From a virus, in the IMG/VR virus record IMGVR_UViG_3300023118_000003, positions 1-40,798 of that record: a stretch of DNA of 40,798 bases. One strand, given 5' to 3'. Under the pieces are notes generated by a model that searched no databases, was not told the DNA's origin, and saw only the letters and a list, made by a program, of their open reading frames with translations. The stretch's first letter is position 1. Each line of letters starts with the position of its first letter. This document shows, piece by piece, positions 33,931-40,427 of this stretch. A program made the translations under genes and the position numbers.

Positions 33931-34338
33931 ATGAAAAAGGTAATCAATTTCAGCTTAGCGCTACTGCTAACAATGCTGTGCTTCAATGCAAGCGCGGGAA
34001 CAAACATGACGCCACCCGATAGCGTTGTAAAAAACAAGCCGGGTAAGGCCTATGTTGTTGAAGTGGATGTTTATGTTAGCGGGACTACTTTCCAGACAAC
34101 CGGATGTTATAAACTAAGCTTCAACAGCAGCACGCTCTCATTCAGTTTATCGAAAAACGCAGGGGGTTGTCATTCCGTAAGGTGGATATATGACCAATCT
34201 AATGGTCAATGGACAAGGCTCGGGGATGTTAGTTCGCCGCAAAGCCTTAACGGAGAACTTGAAATGACGGAAGATGCGAAAAGTTACTTTTTAAACAACT
34301 ACCATTCAATCCTCGGTCCCGACGAAGATCCGAAGTAA
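33931..34338 (+). CDS. exported protein of unknown function (135 aa)
   Basis: A clear signal peptide (MKKVINFSLALLLTMLCFNA, cleavage near SAG) is followed by a 110-residue mature part that is beta-rich (KAYVVEVDVYVSGTTFQTTG), with Cys in TTGCYKL and NAGGCHS that could form a disulfide. No homologous family is recognised. It is monocistronic: own promoter, a hairpin terminator after it, and a divergent regulator. This arrangement is typical of phage moron genes such as surface-exclusion or host-modifying proteins, but the role is not shown. Confidence 0.75.
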   Translation: MKKVINFSLALLLTMLCFNASAGTNMTPPDSVVKNKPGKAYVVEVDVYVSGTTFQTTGCYKLSFNSSTLSFSLSKNAGGCHSVRWIYDQSNGQWTRLGDVSSPQSLNGELEMTEDAKSYFLNNYHSILGPDEDPK

Positions 34339-34362
34339 GCGATTAGAAAAAGCAGCTCATCA

Positions 34363-34393
34363 CCCCGCATCCAGTAACAAGGAGCGGGGGTTT
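34363..34393 (+). terminator. intrinsic terminator-like hairpin after the exported-protein gene
   Basis: CCCCGC (34363-34368) pairs with GCGGGG (34384-34389) with a 15-base loop, followed by GTTT. The T tract is short, so partial readthrough into the next genes is likely. Confidence 0.4.
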
Positions 34394-34412
34394 GAGGTAA
34401 AACACTTTAACG

Positions 34413-35204
34413 ATGGAAAATAAAACTGAATGGGTGATATACAAGCCAACGGGTGAAATTAAAGTAATTATTGAGCTGGAAACAGGCCCGGAAGGGGAAC
34501 ACTATCTTTTAAATGATATTGGCTATGTATTGAAGTCCGACTGCATCCCCTGCCCGGAGCCGCTGCCGGAAGGTCCGTATGCGGTTCGGGCATGTATGCA
34601 CGATGACGATTTTGATGAAAACTTTTGGAATGACTTTTTAACGGGTAAAAATTACGAAGGAGACGGAGATATTGATACTCACTTAATCTTTTTCCCCGAT
34701 GGTCGAATAGTAGGGTGCGATCAATGGGATGACAAGAAAATTGGGCATCCAGCGTCAGATGATACCCCTGTTATCGCCTTCGACCGCTGGTACTTCTGGG
34801 AAATCGGGCCGGGAAAAGAGTATGCGGGGAAGGTGGAAAAGGCTGTTGATCCTGAAGAGCAAACTCCATTTAAAGAAGCCATTGAATACACTGAATTACC
34901 AGAAAATGTAAATCGGTGGTCGAATAATAATGATGAATTTGGTGACATAGTGCAGGCGTTCATGGCAGGATATAACAAAGCAGCATCCCAACCCGACTAC
35001 CGCACCCTGTACCAGCAGGCGCAGAAGGATGGCGATTGGTATAAAGATGCGTACAATAAAATGACGAAAAAGTGTATTAAGACTGAAGCCCTACTGGAAG
35101 CAGCGGAAGCGGCGATAGAAAAACTTAGCCTACGCATGCCATCTAATATTCCAATTGACGAGTATTTTAAATATCAACAACTTAAAGCTAAACACAATGG
35201 ATAG
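34413..35204 (+). CDS. hypothetical acidic protein (263 aa)
   Basis: The N-terminal ~60 residues are beta-rich with Cys in KSDCIPCPEPL, then an acidic stretch (HDDDFDENFWNDFLTGKNYE) and a C-terminal helical coiled region (KCIKTEALLEAAEAAIEKL). No signal peptide or catalytic motif. Its end overlaps the next gene by 8 bases. It is the first gene of the rightward set of unknown early genes. The family is not recognised. Confidence 0.65.
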   Translation: MENKTEWVIYKPTGEIKVIIELETGPEGEHYLLNDIGYVLKSDCIPCPEPLPEGPYAVRACMHDDDFDENFWNDFLTGKNYEGDGDIDTHLIFFPDGRIVGCDQWDDKKIGHPASDDTPVIAFDRWYFWEIGPGKEYAGKVEKAVDPEEQTPFKEAIEYTELPENVNRWSNNNDEFGDIVQAFMAGYNKAASQPDYRTLYQQAQKDGDWYKDAYNKMTKKCIKTEALLEAAEAAIEKLSLRMPSNIPIDEYFKYQQLKAKHNG

Positions 35205-35430
35205 AATAACTGAGCATACTTGCTCTGAAGTAAAAGATTATTGCTGCCCTAACTGCAGTCAACGGCATAATGATGCTGAGGGAGGATATGAAATTGAAAA
35301 TGTTCAATATCCCCAATATTCTAACGAAGTAAAGGGTTCTAATATGGATGGAAATTATCATAATTGGGATGAAGAACACAGGTGCCAAGATTGTAAAACA
35401 TTCTTTTGGTTTCGCAACGGATCTTATTAA
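35197..35430 (+). CDS. small zinc-ribbon-like protein (77 aa)
   Basis: ATG at 35197 is preferred to the earlier in-frame ATG at 35155, because the latter reads the end of the previous gene. Two CxxC pairs (CPNC, residues 17-20, and CQDC, residues 63-66) separated by ~40 residues form a zinc-ribbon layout. Many Tyr, Asn and His in the middle. It overlaps the previous gene by 8 bases. Function is unknown, possibly RNA or DNA contact. Confidence 0.6.
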   Translation: MDRITEHTCSEVKDYCCPNCSQRHNDAEGGYEIENVQYPQYSNEVKGSNMDGNYHNWDEEHRCQDCKTFFWFRNGSY

Positions 35431-35462
35431 ACTCCATTACCAACAACTTAAAGATAAAAATA

Positions 35463-35705
35463 ATGGATAATCAGTTTACGTGGGAGCGTTTTTTAAACGA
35501 TATGCCAGCCGGAACAGAGTATTCCGTTGCTCCCAATTGGAGTTCTGATAGCTGGAGAAAAAAAATAAGGAAGAAAATGAGAGAAGGATATTTTAAAAGA
35601 ATGCCGCGTAATTATGAAGGCAAGAAAAGGTATTACGCTGACTGGTTTATAAGAACGGATAAAAAATACGAAATCATTAAAAAATCACCAACCCATGCAA
35701 ACTAA
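35463..35705 (+). CDS. hypothetical basic protein (80 aa)
   Basis: The protein starts MDNQFTWERFLNDMPAGTEY; it is basic in the middle (WRKKIRKKMREGYFKRMPRN) and aromatic-rich, like a small nucleic-acid-binding protein. ATG at 35463 is preferred to an in-frame ATG at 35406 inside the previous gene. It overlaps the next gene by 11 bases. No known family. Confidence 0.6.
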   Translation: MDNQFTWERFLNDMPAGTEYSVAPNWSSDSWRKKIRKKMREGYFKRMPRNYEGKKRYYADWFIRTDKKYEIIKKSPTHAN

Positions 35706-36393
35706 CATCTCCCCCGCCACCGGCAAAGTACCGGTGCTGTTTATACCGCCCATAGGCGATTCAAGTGATCACGTTATTGATACTGATAAAATTATTGGCT
35801 ATAATGATGATGGCATGTGTGGAACCATTGATCTCCCACCCGGCAAGTGGGTAGGCTTAGGATGGCATGATGAACTGACAGAGGAACAATGGGCAATCGT
35901 TGCGCCTGTAATTGAAACATGCTTTTTATGTGGCGGTGATGGTAAAGAAACTTGCAGCAACCCGGATCACGGTTTTATATCGGGGATGCCGGGAGATACT
36001 GGAAGGCTTGGGTGTCCTGTTTGCGGGCATGACGATAACCATAAAGTACCAAACGGGGGTAGCTGTGAAGTATGTAACGGCACTGGCCAAAACGAGCAGG
36101 ACTACGCAAATAGTGAATCTGAAAAGTATCACAGCAATTGCGTACAGGATTGCGAGGTTGTCACAACCGCCACTGAAGCCGGTCTATCCCTCATGCGCAG
36201 CGCAGGAGCGTTAACGGAGAACCCGTTGGGTGATAAGCCGACGCAAGAAGACGAAAAGTACAATTCCAGCAATGGGGGATTCAGCTATGCGTCCTTTATG
36301 ATAAGAATTTTTGAAGATGATACTTCAGAATGGAATTTGGCCCAATCCAAAGTTCACCCACGGTACTATGTAGTAATTGAACAATCAAAATAA
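35695..36393 (+). CDS. DnaJ-type zinc-finger protein without a J domain (232 aa)
   Basis: The centre carries four Cys motifs like the DnaJ Cys-rich domain: CFLCGGDG (76-83), CSNPDHG (87-93), CPVCGHD (107-113) and CEVCNGTG (124-131). The second has His instead of the second Cys. No HPD-containing J domain is present. Flanks are an N-terminal 70-residue part with KWVGLGWHDELTEEQW and a C-terminal acidic tail. In cells such a finger binds unfolded proteins or RNA. In a phage it may recruit or redirect a host chaperone or processing factor; this is inference. Confidence 0.7.
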   Translation: MQTNISPATGKVPVLFIPPIGDSSDHVIDTDKIIGYNDDGMCGTIDLPPGKWVGLGWHDELTEEQWAIVAPVIETCFLCGGDGKETCSNPDHGFISGMPGDTGRLGCPVCGHDDNHKVPNGGSCEVCNGTGQNEQDYANSESEKYHSNCVQDCEVVTTATEAGLSLMRSAGALTENPLGDKPTQEDEKYNSSNGGFSYASFMIRIFEDDTSEWNLAQSKVHPRYYVVIEQSK

Positions 36394-36399
36394 TCACCC

Positions 36400-37047
36400 A
36401 TGACACCAGAACAACAAGCAGCGATTAAAGCGGAAGCGGATAGGCGTTACCCATACCCTGAAAGGGAGCGTCAAAATACAGATTACACATACAGTATATT
36501 GTGCGAGCCGGTAGATGCAAGCCGTAAGGGATTTAAAGAAATTTGCGACTTCGCCCTATCCCTTGTACCGCAACCCACAGCCGATATACAGGCAGATTTG
36601 AAACAACTGTTTGAAAATAACTTCGATTGTTATGCAGATACAGGATATGTTTACGAAGTTATACCAGCCATGACGATTGAAAAATTTGTTGAAGTTGTTT
36701 CGGCTCTAATCCCTAAACCTTCTAAAGATATACAGGCAGATGCAGAAAGGGAGTTCCCGTACCCGATGCAATCCCATTGGAGCGATAAGGCTTACAAACA
36801 AATGAAGGAGGATATTAACCTCGAACGCGCCGCCTACATAAAGGGCAGGATGCAGCAACGTGGGTGGGGTAACGCTACGCCTTATCCAGTGTCTCACGTT
36901 GTTTTTTTTAATGCAAAAGAGGGCAAGTTTTTGTCAAAAAACGGAATAGAAATAGCAACTGAAATGCTTATGAAATTTGACCATTATTTAAGTTCCGAGA
37001 TTAGTTATGTTCATGTAGCCGATGATACCCTCCCAGCTAACCCTTAA
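36400..37047 (+). CDS. hypothetical protein with repeated YPYP-type motifs (215 aa)
   Basis: Starts MTPEQQAAIKAEADRRYPYP and later has KDIQADAEREFPYPMQ, an internal similarity of about 25 residues, and KEDINLERAAYIKGRMQQRG, a motif frequent in small proteins of Bacteroidota phages. A C-terminal part (PVSHVVFFNAKEGKF) is separate. No enzyme signature. It starts 6 bases after the previous stop, so it is in the same operon. Function is unknown. Confidence 0.65.
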   Translation: MTPEQQAAIKAEADRRYPYPERERQNTDYTYSILCEPVDASRKGFKEICDFALSLVPQPTADIQADLKQLFENNFDCYADTGYVYEVIPAMTIEKFVEVVSALIPKPSKDIQADAEREFPYPMQSHWSDKAYKQMKEDINLERAAYIKGRMQQRGWGNATPYPVSHVVFFNAKEGKFLSKNGIEIATEMLMKFDHYLSSEISYVHVADDTLPANP

Positions 37048-37074
37048 CCGCCTAACGGCACAAAATAAAATAAG

Positions 37075-37359
37075 ATGAAATACAACTTCATGAATGCGGT
37101 GTTACTGTCAACCGGGGTGCTAATAATAATATTATATTTTTTCTGCGCACTGCATCAAAGGCAGTGGAACCGGCAAAAGTGGGAACCCAATCATGGCGAA
37201 AAAATTAGAATGCCATGCGCTCCTGCTTACGATTCCGTTAAAATTTATAAGCAAGGGTACAGGCAAGCGATCAAAGATATTAAGCACGGGATGTATAGTA
37301 TAGATGCGGACAGAAACAGCCCCCGTGTATTACACCCCCGCGAAAACACAATTAAGTAA
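37075..37359 (+). CDS. small membrane protein (94 aa)
   Basis: One membrane segment near residues 7-25 (AVLLSTGVLIIILYFFCALH) followed by a basic soluble tail with CAPAYDSVKIYKQGYRQA. No signal cleavage site is evident, so it is likely an anchored protein. It lies near the end of the rightward operon. Function is unknown. Confidence 0.6.
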   Translation: MKYNFMNAVLLSTGVLIIILYFFCALHQRQWNRQKWEPNHGEKIRMPCAPAYDSVKIYKQGYRQAIKDIKHGMYSIDADRNSPRVLHPRENTIK

Positions 37360-37376
37360 CCAAAAAAATAAGATAT

Positions 37377-37649
37377 ATGCGAGCGATTTATAAGTATGAA
37401 ATAGAAATAGTGGACTTTCCCGAAATAAATGCTCCATTAGGTGCCAAGCCTATAAGCGTTATTGTTCAAAATAACAAGCCTTACGTTTACTGCATTGTAT
37501 ATCCGGAAAACGAATTAGGTAAACAGACCTTTCGACTAATCGGAACTGGAATGCCAATACAGGATGGCAATGTAGATTCAAGTGTATTTATAGGCACTTT
37601 TGAGATAGAGGTATCTGGCACGCCGTTCGTCGGGCATCTTTTTAAATAA
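37377..37649 (+). CDS. hypothetical beta-rich protein (90 aa)
   Basis: A compact protein with alternating hydrophobic and polar residues (YEIEIVDFPEINAPLGAKPI, then VYCIVYPENELGKQTFRLIG). The pattern and size resemble small beta-sandwich phage accessory proteins; I cannot name a family. It is the last gene before a strong terminator, so the operon ends here. Confidence 0.6.
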   Translation: MRAIYKYEIEIVDFPEINAPLGAKPISVIVQNNKPYVYCIVYPENELGKQTFRLIGTGMPIQDGNVDSSVFIGTFEIEVSGTPFVGHLFK

Positions 37650-37655
37650 CACCCC

Positions 37656-37678
37656 GCCCCTCTAACCGGGGGCTTTTT
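37656..37678 (+). terminator. intrinsic terminator of the rightward operon
   Basis: GCCCC (37656-37660) pairs with GGGGC (37669-37673) across an 8-base loop, then TTTTT. It lies 7 bases after the stop of the last rightward gene and before the converging lysis genes. Confidence 0.7.
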
Positions 37679-37693
37679 ACTGCACCGCCCGGA

Positions 37694-38263
37694 TTATATA
37701 TTGGGTTGCTCCTGAGCAGAAGTTAATGCCTTTTCGAATAGCCTGGCAGTCGTGGCAAATTGCTGAGCACGGTCGGTACCGTTTATTATTCGACGTGCAT
37801 TGAGGTAGTCGCACTTAGTACCATTGATATAATCGGATAGCTTCTTACCCGTGTAGGTTCCTGTCCGCATGCAAAAAACGTGGCTATTGGCAGCAATACC
37901 AATCCCAAGAATAAGGTCAGGTTGATTAAGAAGATCAATACCCAATCGCTTACCCTCTTTTCGGTAGTTTTCCGGCCATGTAAGCTGCGAAAGGCCGCGG
38001 CCATAATGTGGCCAATACTTTTTTGATTTCAGATATTTCTCCCCGCCAAACTCCCTTATCGGCGTTAGCCTCGTTTCAGGTGTTTTAGGGTTATAACACT
38101 CCCAATAAGGCGTAGCGAGTACGTATGCCACCTGCCGCAAATCAGTCACGCCTTGCGCCTCGCATTCGTTCAGGATGGTATTTATTGTATCTACTTGGCG
38201 CTGGTTCAACTTACCTCCAAATAGTGGGCGTATGGCATCAAAAAATAGTTGGCGTATTATCAT
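37694..38263 (-). CDS. endolysin, GH19-like lysozyme/chitinase type (189 aa)
   Basis: Cell-wall hydrolase, last gene of the lysis cassette. Residues 38-110 show the pattern of phage GH19-type lysozymes: QGVTDLRQVAYVLATPYWEC with candidate catalytic Glu55, REFGGEKYL, HYGRGLSQLTWPENYRKEG and LLNQPDLILG. No signal peptide, so release needs a holin. Length is typical of single-domain endolysins. The leader (38264-38303) is covered by the antisense RNA candidate. Confidence 0.88.
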   Translation of the reverse strand: MIIRQLFFDAIRPLFGGKLNQRQVDTINTILNECEAQGVTDLRQVAYVLATPYWECYNPKTPETRLTPIREFGGEKYLKSKKYWPHYGRGLSQLTWPENYRKEGKRLGIDLLNQPDLILGIGIAANSHVFCMRTGTYTGKKLSDYINGTKCDYLNARRIINGTDRAQQFATTARLFEKALTSAQEQPNI

Positions 38264-38280
38264 TTTATTTTGTATATTTG
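38248..38280 (+). promoter_or_regulatory. candidate rightward promoter inside the lysis cassette
   Basis: GTTG at 38248-38251 (three of four matches to the -33 TTTG) and an exact -7 TATATTTG at 38273-38280 are 21 bases apart. It points opposite to the endolysin gene and starts within the endolysin start region. A strong terminator follows within 60 bases. Confidence 0.45.
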
Positions 38281-38286
38281 GCTTTC

Positions 38287-38341
38287 ATCTTGATCTGATT
38301 CATTTAAACGATTACCCCCGGTTCGCTACCGGGGTTTTTTA
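38287..38341 (+). ncRNA. candidate ~55-nt antisense small RNA in the lysis region
   Basis: A rightward start near 38287 (7 bases after the -7 box) and an intrinsic terminator, CCCCGGT-TCGCT-ACCGGGG followed by six Ts (38316-38340), would define a 55-nt RNA. It would be complementary to part of the endolysin leader and to the 3' end of the upstream 98-aa gene. An independent terminator for rightward readthrough is the simpler alternative. Confidence 0.35.
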
Positions 38342-38600
38342 TTTTAACAACCTCTCGTACCCTATATTCGCGCCCTTTATCGTCTACCCATACTGACCGA
38401 CAGTTTAACTTATTTATTAAGTCTCCGAAAATATTTTCCTTAAACGAAAGATCAAAATCAATAGCTTGTGATATGGTTATTACTTTAAATGTTCGTGCCC
38501 AATATTTTGATTTAATTATCTTTCTAATAGCGAAAAAAAATACCGTGAAGATAAAATACCAAAATACTCCACATCCTAACCAATGATAAACATAACTCAT
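38304..38600 (-). CDS. single-span membrane protein of the lysis cassette (98 aa)
   Basis: One N-terminal membrane segment (GCGVFWYFIFTVFFFAIRK), then a soluble part of about 65 residues with a DDKGREYRVREVVK stretch. It overlaps the spanin-like gene by 4 bases and precedes the endolysin, so it is co-expressed with lysis functions. Possible antiholin or lysis accessory; family unknown. Confidence 0.65.
   Translation of the reverse strand: MSYVYHWLGCGVFWYFIFTVFFFAIRKIIKSKYWARTFKVITISQAIDFDLSFKENIFGDLINKLNCRSVWVDDKGREYRVREVVKIKNPGSEPGVIV
38316..38341 (+). terminator. strong intrinsic terminator, rightward
   Basis: A 7-bp GC-rich stem (CCCCGGT/ACCGGGG) with a 5-base loop and a run of six Ts. 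Only the plus strand has the T tract. The hairpin is inside the last codons of the leftward 98-aa gene. Confidence 0.75.
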
Positions 38601-39244
38601 ACCCTCAACGTTTTAACCCACGGTCTTACCCACCTACGGTAGCAGTAGACAGCAGGGATGATTAAAATGATAAATAGTAACAGCCATAACCAGCCCCAAT
38701 AGCTCGTTCTTTTCACCTCCTTTACCTTAGTGGTTACTGACTTTCTTCCGGTGCTGTCGTGGGCTTTATGAAGGTCTACGGTAGCTGCTGTGTGGGATGC
38801 GGTACTATCTACTTTGGCTGCCTGTGTTGTTGTGTTGGTTGTGCGCTTACCTCGTTCGTAGATAGTGATGGATTTGACAACTCCCTTTCGAACCCCAGCC
38901 AGTCTATTTTCGATAGGTACATAATCTTCCTTATCCCCGTTACTCTTTTCGTGTAATTGAAGTAATTCCGAATCCTCTTCATTGTCCGCATACCTTTCGT
39001 ACTCAACCACTGTTTTCTTTTCGTATTCATCTTCTTTAATTTCGTTGGTTAATGTATTATCCCTCTTTACCCTGAAGCTATCCACCTGCGCTTTTACCAT
39101 GCTGTCTACCCGGCTGCTTACCGTGGCTTGTGACTGCTCATGTGTTATTGATTTATTCTTACGGGTAGTGGAGCAGGAGGCGAGTATAGCCACCAATGCG
39201 GCAAGCATTAATATCGTGCGCATGTGCGGGGTGTGAAGGGTCAT
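38597..39244 (-). CDS. candidate unimolecular spanin: lipoprotein with C-terminal membrane helix (215 aa)
   Basis: Begins MTLHTPHMRTILMLAALVAI followed by LASC, an ideal lipobox with Cys24 for lipidation. A start at 39223 would give an even shorter signal peptide. The middle is hydrophilic, rich in Lys, Glu and Thr, partly coiled coil. The end has a membrane helix near residues 183-202 (WGWLWLLLFIILIIPAVYCY) and a basic tail. One lipid anchor in the outer membrane plus one helix in the inner membrane is the layout of u-spanins such as T1 gp11, which fuse both membranes in the last step of lysis. Gene order (holin, this, membrane protein, endolysin) supports this. Confidence 0.75.
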   Translation of the reverse strand: MTLHTPHMRTILMLAALVAILASCSTTRKNKSITHEQSQATVSSRVDSMVKAQVDSFRVKRDNTLTNEIKEDEYEKKTVVEYERYADNEEDSELLQLHEKSNGDKEDYVPIENRLAGVRKGVVKSITIYERGKRTTNTTTQAAKVDSTASHTAATVDLHKAHDSTGRKSVTTKVKEVKRTSYWGWLWLLLFIILIIPAVYCYRRWVRPWVKTLRV

Positions 39245-39537
39245 ACAACTTTGTTTTTTAGTTCCTGGTCGTTGGGTGCTGCAGCTGTGAAGGTTGCGCG
39301 GTCGCTGTCAATTTCCACAGGATCTGGCGCAAGCAGCATACCGGTAGCCTCCAGCACAGCCGGTAACGCAACGGTGATAACCACCATTACCTTATTTAAA
39401 CCCTCCTCGCTGCCTTCCCACAACGCTTTAAGGGTAATGATAAGCGCCGGCATTATGGCCAGGTTAACAACCCTCTTGATTTTCACAAACCAAACCGGGG
39501 CCCGCTTGTTTACATTCTGTACTGATATTGTCGCCAT
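39241..39537 (-). CDS. putative holin (98 aa)
   Basis: Two hydrophobic segments, about residues 22-37 (VVNLAIMPALIITLKA) and 50-70 (VMVVITVALPAVLEATGMLL), and a soluble C-terminal tail with charged residues. Size and position as the first gene of the lysis cassette fit a holin, which opens the inner membrane at a set time to let endolysin through. ATGA overlap with the spanin-like gene. No direct family match is claimed. Confidence 0.7.
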   Translation of the reverse strand: MATISVQNVNKRAPVWFVKIKRVVNLAIMPALIITLKALWEGSEEGLNKVMVVITVALPAVLEATGMLLAPDPVEIDSDRATFTAAAPNDQELKNKVV

Positions 39538-39577
39538 GCGTTAGTTTTTTACAAGTTACAAAAGCTATTTGATATAA

Positions 39578-39617
39578 GCAAAAAGCCCCCTGCCGCTGAT
39601 GCGAACCAAAGAGGGCT
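39578..39617 (-). terminator. intrinsic terminator of the 64-aa gene
   Basis: Read leftward, AGCCCTCT (39617-39610) pairs with AGGGGGCT (39591-39584) with one G-T pair, then TTTTT. It lies 34 bases after the 64-aa stop and separates that gene from the lysis cassette. Confidence 0.65.
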
Positions 39618-39650
39618 GGTCCTATCTGACTTAGCAGAACAGGCAGGTAT

Positions 39651-39845
39651 TTATCCGGCAATGGTCAGCGGCTCTGCCAGGCGAACTGCTTCTTTTAATG
39701 CCTTCCATGCGTTGCGTGAATCAATGCGGGCTTTGGCGAACTTGATCACCTCCTTTGCTACTGTTGTTTCTAATTTTTCATCATCAATCTGGATCATGTG
39801 TAGTGATCCTTTGGTAACTGATGGGCGGTACTCTAATTTTTTCAT
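39651..39845 (-). CDS. hypothetical protein (64 aa), divergent control-region gene
   Basis: Begins MKKLEYRPSVTKGSLHMIQI, helical C-terminal half (VAKEVIKFAKARIDSRNAWK) with positively charged faces; it could bind nucleic acid. Its 5' leader is nearly the same as that of the gene at 40079 on the other strand, including the start CAAGATGAAAAAAT. Own promoter and own terminator make it a monocistronic unit. Family unknown. Confidence 0.7.
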   Translation of the reverse strand: MKKLEYRPSVTKGSLHMIQIDDEKLETTVAKEVIKFAKARIDSRNAWKALKEAVRLAEPLTIAG

Positions 39846-39887
39846 CTTGCTAAGTTTTAATCTCAGGCTTCATTGCCTTTGATATAA

Positions 39888-39919
39888 CAAAGGTATACGA
39901 GCTGCAGGCTGCGCACAAG
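39888..39919 (-). promoter_or_regulatory. leftward promoter of the 64-aa gene
   Basis: Leftward CTTG (39919-39916) at -33, one mismatch to TTTG, and TACCTTTG (39895-39888) at -7 with a 20-base spacer. Overlaps the palindrome CCTTTG-ATATAA-CAAAGG (39876-39893), a possible operator. Expected start about 39881. Confidence 0.6.
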
Positions 39920-39934
39920 AGCAAAACCACTCGA

Positions 39935-40017
39935 TTTTACCGTAATTTCCGCACCCTTCCCCCTGCGTACTTTTACCCAATCTTTAAAAAATTACCGTTT
40001 AGATTTGGACGGTAAAA
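39935..40017. promoter_or_regulatory. TTTTACCGT/ACGGTAAAA operator-like sites
   Basis: TTTTACCGT at 39935-39943 and its exact inverse ACGGTAAAA at 40009-40017, with a further ATTACCGT at 39991-39998. The last two flank the -33 of the rightward promoter, and the distal copy lies upstream of the leftward promoter. This suggests one regulator acting on both promoters; the binding protein is unknown. Confidence 0.4.
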
Positions 40018-40035
40018 ATATCCGACATACATTTG
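40004..40035 (+). promoter_or_regulatory. rightward promoter of the 87-aa gene and following unit
   Basis: TTTG (40004-40007) at -33 and TACATTTG (40028-40035) at -7 are separated by exactly 20 bases, a full consensus match. Expected start about 40042; leader about 37 bases. It probably drives the 40.08 kb genes, the tRNA and the genes after the junction. Confidence 0.75.
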
Positions 40036-40078
40036 TTTCAGAAAGGGCAATGAAGCCCGATTGTAAAAACTATTCAAG

Positions 40079-40342
40079 ATGAAAAAATACACTAATTCGC
40101 ATCCCGGCATAATGGAAATGGCCGAAAAGATAATGCGGTTTAATATAAAGGACTGTACAGGCGTCTTCTATATCAAAAGACCTAATACGTCTGAATTTTA
40201 TTTAATGCTTGAAGAAAAAGAGGGTGATGTATGCGCCGGAGTGATAACAACGCCACGGCACAATGAGTTCTGTATAACGAGCAGACGTAACGGTATACCA
40301 TTTGAAAAGCGCGTAAAGTATTCGCACCTTAAATACGCTTAA
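40079..40342 (+). CDS. hypothetical protein (87 aa), divergent control-region gene
   Basis: Begins MKKYTNSHPGIMEMAEKIMR, followed by beta-like strands (GVFYIKRPNTSEFYLMLEEK) and a basic end. No family recognised. It shares its promoter-leader with the 64-aa gene on the other strand, although the proteins are not obviously related beyond the first residues. First gene of the rightward unit that continues across the junction. Confidence 0.7.
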   Translation: MKKYTNSHPGIMEMAEKIMRFNIKDCTGVFYIKRPNTSEFYLMLEEKEGDVCAGVITTPRHNEFCITSRRNGIPFEKRVKYSHLKYA

Positions 40343-40350
40343 CCTTCCTA

Positions 40351-40376
40351 CCTGTTTCCTGAATAGTTCAGGCAGG
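40351..40376 (+). other. RNA hairpin in the leader of the HTH-like gene
   Basis: CCTGAA-TAG-TTCAGG (40358-40372) is a perfect 6-bp stem with a 3-base loop, extended by CCTG/CAGG with a bulge. There is no T tract, so it is not an intrinsic terminator; a processing or leader structure is possible. Confidence 0.3.
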
Positions 40377-40427
40377 CTTCCAGCCTCGGCGCGTAACTGC
40401 TCCGGGGCATTGGCGGCAAAAAAAGCA

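Larger units (their letters stand above)
39866..40057. repeat. inverted promoter-leader duplication between two divergent genes
   Basis: The 12-mer GGCTTCATTGCC at 39866-39877 is the exact reverse complement of GGCAATGAAGCC at 40046-40057. Around them, read outward from the centre, both sides have TACnTTTG, 11 bases later this 12-mer, and about 30 bases further the shared start CAAGATGAAAAAAT. The two units are thus copies of one promoter-leader cassette in opposite orientation. Confidence 0.85.

Noticed and set aside
39464-39661. 65-codon leftward frame across the end of the holin gene and the terminator
   Set aside because: It runs through a terminator hairpin and overlaps the holin in another frame; a chance frame.
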